Positions 57,965 to 64,000 of a stretch of DNA of 64,000 bases are shown here, one piece after another. The DNA is taken from NCBI GenBank assembly GCA_028023455.1, contig JAQFVV010012394.1, positions 24,499,934-24,563,933 of the forward strand, read 5' to 3'. The translations under genes and the position numbers were made by a program. This DNA comes from Epiperipatus broadwayi. Its lineage: Eukaryota > Onychophora > Udeonychophora > Euonychophora > Peripatidae. Each line of letters begins with the position of its first letter. Position 1 is the first letter of the stretch. Below the pieces are notes generated by a model. It was given only the letters and a program-made list of their open reading frames with translations, had not been told where the DNA came from and did no database searches.

Positions 57965-58665
57965 TTTCAACTCGCAAATTAAAATATTATTACCAAATTC
58001 AGTGGATACAATAGTGAATCCAATTCATAAACTTATTCACAGAGCAACTAAACCCAAATATACAGCTGAATTAACAATTTTCAAGTCAAAGCAGACATTT
58101 CAATACATTTATAAATAACACCCAATTTTTATATCAGTGCTAATGCTGTTAGACAAAAGTTATCACTTAATTTTTGATTTAACCTGAATGGCTTTTTTAT
58201 TCAAAAGTTCATAGAAAGTTCAAACTTCAAGTTTCACAATGCCAGAATTGCAACCTTAAACTCCAATGTCTGGCCTTCTGCCATTACATTCAAATTTGTA
58301 GGAGTAACTCTGAGTCTTACTTATGAATTGTGTTCTGATGGCATGTTTATATCTAGTTGCTCCATGTGTAGGATTATATGAGTGTTAAATTCTCTGCCTA
58401 AAGACAGGTTGAATAACTTGATAGTAAAGTGTTGTGACTATCTGGTCATTTGCATCAGCAATTGTACTTCTCTTATTGTCTTCTTAATAGAAATTTATTT
58501 CTCAATTTCATTTCTACAGCTGCATTACATATATGAATCCTTTTGATAAACATAACAAAAAGTTAATATATATATAGTAATAATTTTTATTGTTGTATAT
58601 TTCCAGAAATTACAACTAATGCTAACATTAAATTTATTGCACATTGTTTCAGATATTGGGAAAAT
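57965..58665. other. AT-rich stretch, nothing recognised
   Basis: No gene or shared repeat supported on either strand. Confidence 0.45.
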
Positions 58666-58670
58666 AACAA

Positions 58671-58765
58671 GCATTGGTAGTCGAGCGGTCAGCACAGTTG
58701 CCTTCCAAGCAGTTGTCCTGGGTTCGTGGATTCGCTTCCCAGCTGATTCTTGGACACATAAAAAT
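58671..58765 (+). mobile_element. tRNA-derived SINE
   Basis: GCATTGGTAGTCGAGCGGTC (A-box side), CCTTCCAAGCAGTTG (anticodon arm, as in 35596) and GGGTTCGTGGATTCGCTTCCC (B box with a 6-bp expansion). The tail is TTGGACACATAAAAATA. Same family as 27800, 35591 and 37728. The flanking duplication is not clear. Confidence 0.75.
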
Positions 58766-58769
58766 ATAA

Positions 58770-59395
58770 TAATATATATAAAAATATATTTTTTAAAAAA
58801 ATGCTTTATTTAATTTGTGGAGTGATGCATTAAAAAGCAAAAAATATTTTTCTTGGTACACAGTTTTAGATGTTATGAATAACTTTAAATAAATCAGTGG
58901 GTGTCTGAATTAATTAATTTATGGATGACCCCTTCTTTTATTTAAAATTACATATCGAAAAAAATATTTTTGCCTTTTAATGCATTATTTCTCAAATAAA
59001 TATACTTTTTTTAAAAAAAAATTATATATTTAGTATTTTTTATTTTTTGGTATATGGGTATATATATAATAAAATTGTTTAAAATTGGGTGCAAGATATT
59101 ATTTCTGAAGGCAGTGATTTAAAAATGCAAGTTTTAACAAACAATCAAGGTAAATTAGGTTTCACTCTTCATTTTTTTTTGCCTCCCAAGGATTGAGAAA
59201 CTTTAAAATGTTAGCATATTTCCAATATTTTAAATAGAATTAAATATTTTTTTATTTTTTATATCTAGAGCATTAGTCATCAAATTAAATAAATAAATAA
59301 AAAATTTTAAGAAATATTCATTATATATAACATTGTATAAAATTGGTTCCAAGATTTACAATGAAGAGAAATTAAGATTTCATCTTAAAAGTCTA
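58770..59395. other. AT-rich stretch, nothing recognised
   Basis: Low-complexity A/T runs; no feature supported. Confidence 0.45.
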
Positions 59396-59397
59396 TG

Positions 59398-59755
59398 CAA
59401 TGTGATGCACTATGGCTTCTCCTTTCTCAGAAACAGGAATCTCTCAGCCATTATCTCCAGAGAAACCAGTTAGTCACCTTACCTTTCCTTTCCATTCCCC
59501 ACCCTGAGTTTTTCCCTTATTCATCTCTATCCTGCTCCATCCCATTTCCACAACATTATCTTTATCCACTTTATGGTCTTTAATCCCCCTTATCTTTTTC
59601 CAAATCCAGCATAAAAATAAAGAATGCACTTTCTGTGTAATTATTTTGTTTATATTTATTCTCCCACAATTTAATTCTTTGCACCATTTCTGCTTGTAAG
59701 CATTTACATTTAATTAACAGATGCTTAATATTTTTTATCCTTCCTTAAACGCACT
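59398..59755 (-). mobile_element. LINE 3'-end fragment
   Basis: Starts with AATGTGATGCACTATGGC and follows the 3' UTR and last 75 or so codons of the LINE at 5652-9435 on the minus strand, up to TCCTTCCTTAAAC. It is more diverged than the unit C fragment. The plus frame 59395-59583 is a shadow. Confidence 0.85.
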
Positions 59756-59899
59756 ATCTGTTGAGAATAACTCAAACTAATCAAACTGGAAATGCAGCTC
59801 ACCAACCCTTTTAGGCCGATCAATCCTGAAATATTGCATTGTCATTGATATTAAATTATATAAAATTTGAAGAAAATCTGTTTTTTAGAAGTAGTTTTA

Positions 59900-60140
59900 A
59901 AATCAGTTGCAAGATTTGACCCAAACAAACAAATAGAAGAATATTTCTGTAGTGTAATTTTTATTACACCATTCTCACACATGGTGGGGATTGATTTCTA
60001 TCCAATTTTAACACTTTGTGGAGAGATACAATCAAAAACATATGACCAAAAACATGTGAAAATGACACATGATCCCCAAGTTGCACATTCTGTGCTGAAG
60101 CAGTACTCATCAGTTGACTCAATTGTATATATATAATAAT
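59900..60140 (-). repeat. Hammerhead repeat family C monomer, inverted
   Basis: Minus-strand copy of the unit at 60541-60860: CATCTCTCCACAAGG-like, GGATAGAAATCAATCCC and AATTACACTACAGAAATATT are shared. The 89-codon plus frame 59867-60136 is therefore a by-product, not a gene. Confidence 0.75.
60071..60117 (-). ncRNA. Degenerate hammerhead, family C
   Basis: CTGATGA is kept and CAA/TTG of stem I pairs. GAAAT is shifted to AGAAT and the base before the cleavage site is A instead of U. Probably inactive. Confidence 0.5.
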
Positions 60141-60540
60141 TAAAAAAGCAAGTCATATATAACATGACATTACTTTTATGAGCTTATAGTTATAAAAATG
60201 CAATACAGAGAGCGTACCAATAGCTCAAACAAGCTCTTAATTAGTAAGTGCTGTATGAGAAAATATTTAAAATCTCTATCCAGAACACTCTCATCTCCAG
60301 ACCAACTGGTTTTGAGCTTATGGCTCACATCAGTGGAGAGCTAGCATATTCGGACACTAGATCTAAAATATATACTCAAAACCCAGCACATTTCATTCAT
60401 ATATTTACATAGAAACTATAAAATTTTTGGACATGAAAATGTCTTAAAATCCAGCTATCTAACTTAAATAGCTATATGGGACAGAACTAAATTCAGATCT
60501 ACCATATTTTAATAGCCTCAGCATAGCCAAAGCTTTAAGG
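60141..60540 (-). repeat. Hammerhead repeat family B monomer, diverged
   Basis: Follows the landmarks of 43268-43935 in the same order: TCATATATAACATGAC, AAATCTCTA, the ribozyme segment, GACACTAGATCTAAAA, AAATAGCTATATGGG. It stands between inverted and direct family-C monomers. Confidence 0.75.
60294..60339 (-). ncRNA. Hammerhead, family B, stems intact and core mutated
   Basis: Stem I TCTCCA/TGGAGA (6 perfect pairs), stem II GAGC-CATAA-GCTC (4 perfect pairs), stem III ACCA-GT-TGGT and the GUC cleavage site. But the core reads CTGATGT and AAAAC, so the invariant A9 and G12 are lost. Structure outlived catalysis, or the copy decayed recently. Confidence 0.65.
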
Positions 60541-60586
60541 TATATATATATTCTGAACAATGATAAAGATATGTGTTGGAGATTGT

Positions 60587-60642
60587 GATCTGGGCCAAAT
60601 GATGAATGATGGTTCAGCATGAAATACACATTTTTGGGATCT
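60587..60642 (+). ncRNA. Hammerhead, family C, first core base lost
   Basis: GATC/GATC and CCAAA/TTTGG close stem I. The core is ATGATGA (C3 changed), GAAAT is present, stem III is AT-ACAC-AT. Probably inactive. Confidence 0.55.
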
Positions 60643-60950
60643 ACATCATTTTCACATTGTTGGTCATATGTGTCTGATTACATCTCTCCACAAGGTATTA
60701 AAAGTGGATAGAAACCAATCCCTAGCTTTAGTAAAAGCAGTGTAATGAAAATTACACTACAGAAATATTATTCATTAAATGAATAATCTCTAGTCTACTA
60801 AATGACTAATAAAAATTATTAATATATTTTCATTATGTGATTTGGGTCAAAGTTGTGGGGGCAGTAAGTTTGACACTTATTAATTAAACTATAGGAATTG
60901 GCTATCTATATATAATAAACAATGATAAAGATATGTGTAAGAGATTATGA

Positions 60951-61000
60951 TCTGGGCCAACTGATGAGTGCCAGTTTAGCATGAAATGTGTATCTCAGAG
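60951..61000 (+). ncRNA. Hammerhead, family C, core intact and stem I decayed
   Basis: CTGATGA (60961-60967), stem II GTGC-CAGTTTA-GCAT (pairs, one G-U), GAAA, stem III AT-GTGT-AT, cleavage site AUC. The closing strand TCAGAG no longer pairs with GGCCAA, so stem I is weak. Confidence 0.55.
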
Positions 61001-61280
61001 CTCATAAAACATTTTCATATGTCTTTGGTCATATATTTATTGTTACACCTCTCCATAAGGTGCTAAAAGCAGATAGAAATCTATTCCTACTTTGCATGAA
61101 AGTGGTATGAAAGTTATACTGCAGAAAAAGTATTCATTAAGTGGATAATCTCTAGTCTAATGAATGACTAATAAGAATTATTAAACAAATATAAGTTCTA
61201 ATCTAAATAAAAGCTTTTAACAATACTTAACCAATTTTTTCTAGGACATATTTTAATCAAAATTATTTATACCCTAATAA

Positions 61281-61445
61281 ATGGCTACAGAAAGGAATTT
61301 GCTGTTAACTGAAAGGAGATCCTCTGATTCTTTTGGAGGACTTGAAGGAATCAAGCAGAGCGAATTTCTAATGTTCACTCCATACATTCTTGTCATTGCA
61401 GCTGTTATTACTATGTCATTATTCATAGTATATGAACATGAATGA
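61281..61445 (+). CDS. Candidate 54-codon single-pass membrane micropeptide
   Basis: ATG at 61281 has G at +4 and two in-frame TAA codons immediately upstream, so the start is fixed. The hydrophilic N-terminus reads MATERNLLLTERRSSDSF. After GGLEGIKQSEF comes a hydrophobic span of about 20 residues from FTPYILVIAAV to SLFIVY, then EHE and TGA. TTTTTTCTAG at 61235-61244 is splice-acceptor-like and AATAAA at 61650-61655 could be a polyadenylation signal, so a terminal exon of 61245 to about 61670 is conceivable. The frame is less AT-rich than its surroundings and belongs to no repeat found in the window. The family is not recognised; orientation in the membrane is unknown. Confidence 0.35.
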   Translation: MATERNLLLTERRSSDSFGGLEGIKQSEFLMFTPYILVIAAVITMSLFIVYEHE

Positions 61446-61744
61446 ACTACTCACCAACACATATTAGCCAACATAGTGAGTTTATTGGTTTTTTATCTCT
61501 GAGTTTAATATCAAAAAACACCATGGTCCTTCTCAGTTGCCTGATAGTTCAACTGAAATATCAGTTGAGTTTTCTTTAAGGCAGAATGAATGTATGTGTG
61601 AATGATTTTCTTTTTCTCTTCTAATAGATATTTACAATCATGACAGAAAAATAAATCATAGCCCTTATTCCAAGGAGATTGTAAAGTCACCAGCCAAGGC
61701 AGTAGTTTGTGGATGAAGGTGGAGGATGCTAAGAATCTTTTGAT

Positions 61745-64000
61745 TTTAGACCCAGGCTGCCATTTGATGGTACTTACAACTGCAGATCACTTTCAAGTGA
61801 AAAAAATTGGAAGAATAACTGTCTCATATTAAATGGAGCATTATTGGATTTTGTGAAGTTAGAAGAAAAGGTGAAAAGACAATCGATTTAAAAAGTGTCA
61901 TGTACTGTATTGCAAAGGAACAAACATTGGAAGTACAAGTGGAGTAGGATTCATTATAAATAAAAAGTCAAAGATTAACACTATAAAGATTGATGGTGTG
62001 GAAAGATCAGATGTTCAACTTAATAGCAGATACCAAATGGAGATAATTCATATTTCTGGCCCAACAAGTTCTCATTGTGATGAAGAAGTAGAGGATTTTT
62101 ATATGGATGTACAGAAAGCTTTTTATCAGATCAAACAGCATTTTAAAATTGTCATGGAAAACTTTAAAGCTAGAATCAGTAAACAATTGAATAATGAAAA
62201 TGCTACAGGTAAATTTGGTTGTGGTGATAGAAAGAGAGAAAACATATTCCTGTGGAGTTTTCAGAAAAAGAGAAACATTATAAATTCTTTTTTTGAAAAA
62301 AATGTTAAATGCAAATGGACATGAAATATGCAAATGAAGTTACAGCAGCAGCAGATTGTATTTTGACTAACAGAAAATATGTATTTCAAAATTGTAATGT
62401 TCTCAATAAATTTAACACAGGAAGTGATCATCGATTAGTAAGATGTAAGATATGTGTAAAATAACATCTTGATATTGGTAGAAAAACATTTTTGCAATAA
62501 GAAAAAAAGATGGAACTATTACTAAAAAGAGAGATGACATCATGAACTATGTAGAAGAGTTCTATCAAGAATTATATAGGAATATAGAATAAAAAAAGTC
62601 CCTCTCACAACTATTATATCTTCTGAATTGCCCAAGTTTTAAATGAAGAAGTGAGACATGCAATTAAATTTATGCAGAAAAGAAAAGCTTTCAGTGATGA
62701 TGGAATTATAATTGACATTTTGAAAAAAGCAAGGGTAGAAATATAATTTTTTTTTGGCAAAGTGATATACCAAATAGCTAAATGATAAAGATATATCAGA
62801 TGATTGGAAAAATACAGTTTTAATATTAATATTTTAAAAAGGTGATAAAGAAAATATTAAAAATTACAGACCTATCAGTCTTTTATCAGTTTTATACAAA
62901 ATTTTTAGCAAAATAATTACAACTTGTCTACATCAAGCTTTGGATTTTAACCAACAAAAGAACAAGCTGGATTTAAAAGTGGTTTTAGTACAGTAGATCA
63001 TATCCAGGTATTGAGAGAAGTTATAGAAAGGACAAATGAATATGAGTTGCCAATATGCTTTGGATTTATAGATTATGAAAAGGCATTAGATTCTTTAAGC
63101 ATTATTTCAGTGATTAAAGCTTTAGATCATCAAGGTATATAGACCTATGATAATGTCATATTTTAAAGCATATTTATAAAAATGCAATAGCAACAATTAG
63201 ATTACATAATGATACTAGGAAGATTAACATTGGAATGGATGTATGACAGGGTGACTACATATCTCCAAAACATTTTGCAGTAGTTTTGCAAAGATTAAAA
63301 TGGAAAGCTAAACATGAATATTATTTAAGTTATCTAGATTTTTCAGATAATGTAGTTGTTTTTGCAAATAATGCTTTAAAGCTTCAAGAAATGTTGCAAG
63401 AGTTATCAGATGAAAGTAAGAAAGTAGGATTAAAAGTAAAGGTTAAAAAGATTAAAGTAATGTTTAATGAATTTTCTCAAAAGATGGAAATCAAGATTGA
63501 TAAGGGTGAATTAGAAGTTACAAATATCTTGGTTAAATTATTACTACAGATGGAAACAATGGACAAAATTAATCATTGAATTAAACTTGGTTGGAGTGCT
63601 TGTGATAGAAATAACTCAATATTAAAAGAAAATATGCCTATGTGTTTGAAAAGGAATGGTTTTAATAAACATGTTTAACAATTCTTACTATGAATCTGAG
63701 ACTTAAACAATCAACAAAAGAGTAATACAGAGACTTCTGACCATGCAATGAAGAATGGAGAGATCTAGGAATAACAAGAAGAGATCAAAAATTAAATACA
63801 TGTGTTATTGACATCATTGAAATAATTAAGAGACTGAAGTGGAGTTGGGCTGGACATACTACTAGAAGACATGATAACTCATGGACAATTGAAATCTTAA
63901 ACTGGATTCCAAGAGATTGCAAAAGACTTAGAAAAAATGCACACATAAGATGGGTAAACGAAATAAGGAAGTATGCTGGGATGATGTGGAGAAGCGAAGC
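61745..64000 (+). pseudogene. RTE-like LINE pseudogene, runs off the right edge
   Basis: Order of motifs: TYNCRSLSS (endonuclease start, about 61770), IIGFCEVRRKGE (about 61850, catalytic Glu), SGVGFIINKKSK, then the open frame 61998-62324 with IHISGPTSSH and DEEVEDFYMDVQKAF. The RT follows: NYRPISLLS (about 62865), QAGFKSGFSTVDHIQVL (about 62960), FIDYEKALD, then 63286-63579 with LDFSDNVVVFANN, in which the FADD catalytic pair has become SDN. The C-terminal LKWSWAGH block appears at about 63835. Many frameshifts and stops. It is the 5'-longer relative of 55364-56510; the 3' end is outside the window. Confidence 0.92.

Larger units (their letters stand above)
60541..61195 (+). repeat. Two direct hammerhead repeat family C monomers
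   Basis: CAATGATAAAGATATGTGT starts each copy (about 60557 and about 60920); the ribozyme positions are 362 bp apart. Each continues with TTGGTCATAT, CATCTCTCCA or ACCTCTCCATAAGG, and ATAATCTCTAGTCTA. Together with the two preceding minus monomers they form a mixed cluster of families B and C. Confidence 0.8.

Noticed and set aside
59867-60136. 89-codon plus-strand ORF
   Set aside because: It lies in antisense to a family C hammerhead monomer also found at 60541-61195.
62007-62333. 108-codon minus-strand ORF
   Set aside because: Antisense shadow of the RTE-like endonuclease frame at 61998-62324.

Overview
This is a strongly AT-rich, intron-scale eukaryotic window that looks like the genome of a non-vertebrate animal. 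It has no operons, rRNA genes or CRISPR arrays, and no convincing multi-exon host gene. Almost everything recognisable is a mobile element: three LINE lineages, tRNA-Gly-derived SINEs, Ty3/gypsy reverse-transcriptase (RT) fossils, non-autonomous hAT elements, and several families of inverted or tandem repeats that carry hammerhead ribozyme motifs. I cannot name the species.

Layout. Positions 1-35085 are a tandem array of four copies (A-D) of a unit that is about 7.4-7.6 kb once later insertions are subtracted. Each full unit carries a decayed gypsy-type RT on the minus strand and a 0.66-kb hAT element with 8-bp target duplications. The copies differ by private insertions: a LINE with an intact 1137-codon ORF2 (A), a palindrome (B), a ribozyme-bearing inverted element and a SINE (C), and a LINE endonuclease fragment, a 2.7-kb unclassified block and a second ribozyme element (D). 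Because the units are paralogous, the other copies act as empty sites, so target duplications can be read directly.

Positions 35085-64000 are unique AT-rich sequence with nested elements: a decayed sense-strand LINE of the same family (37.5-41.4 kb), palindromes, ribozyme-repeat clusters (43.3-43.9, 45.9-49.0, 50.8-51.2 and 59.9-61.2 kb), a third LINE lineage's RT fossil (52.1-52.8 kb, minus), an RTE-like RT flanked by inverted arms (55.1-57.0 kb), and a longer RTE-like pseudogene running off the right edge (61.7-64.0 kb).

The most interesting system is the set of hammerhead-bearing repeats. Three families (A, B, C) have monomers of about 445, 432 and 362 bp. They contain the catalytic core with base-paired stems I, II and a very short, palindromic or near-palindromic stem III. 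They occur as partial direct plus inverted dimers and are flanked by 13-14-bp target duplications. This matches what is known of Penelope-like elements and animal retrozymes. Related palindromes (19.0, 56.8 kb) share the target-duplication length and may belong to the same machinery.

The only host-gene candidates are tiny: a 54-codon single-membrane-span ORF behind a splice-acceptor-like site (61281-61445) and a possible 26-codon cysteine-rich terminal exon (44465-44545). Both are low to moderate confidence.
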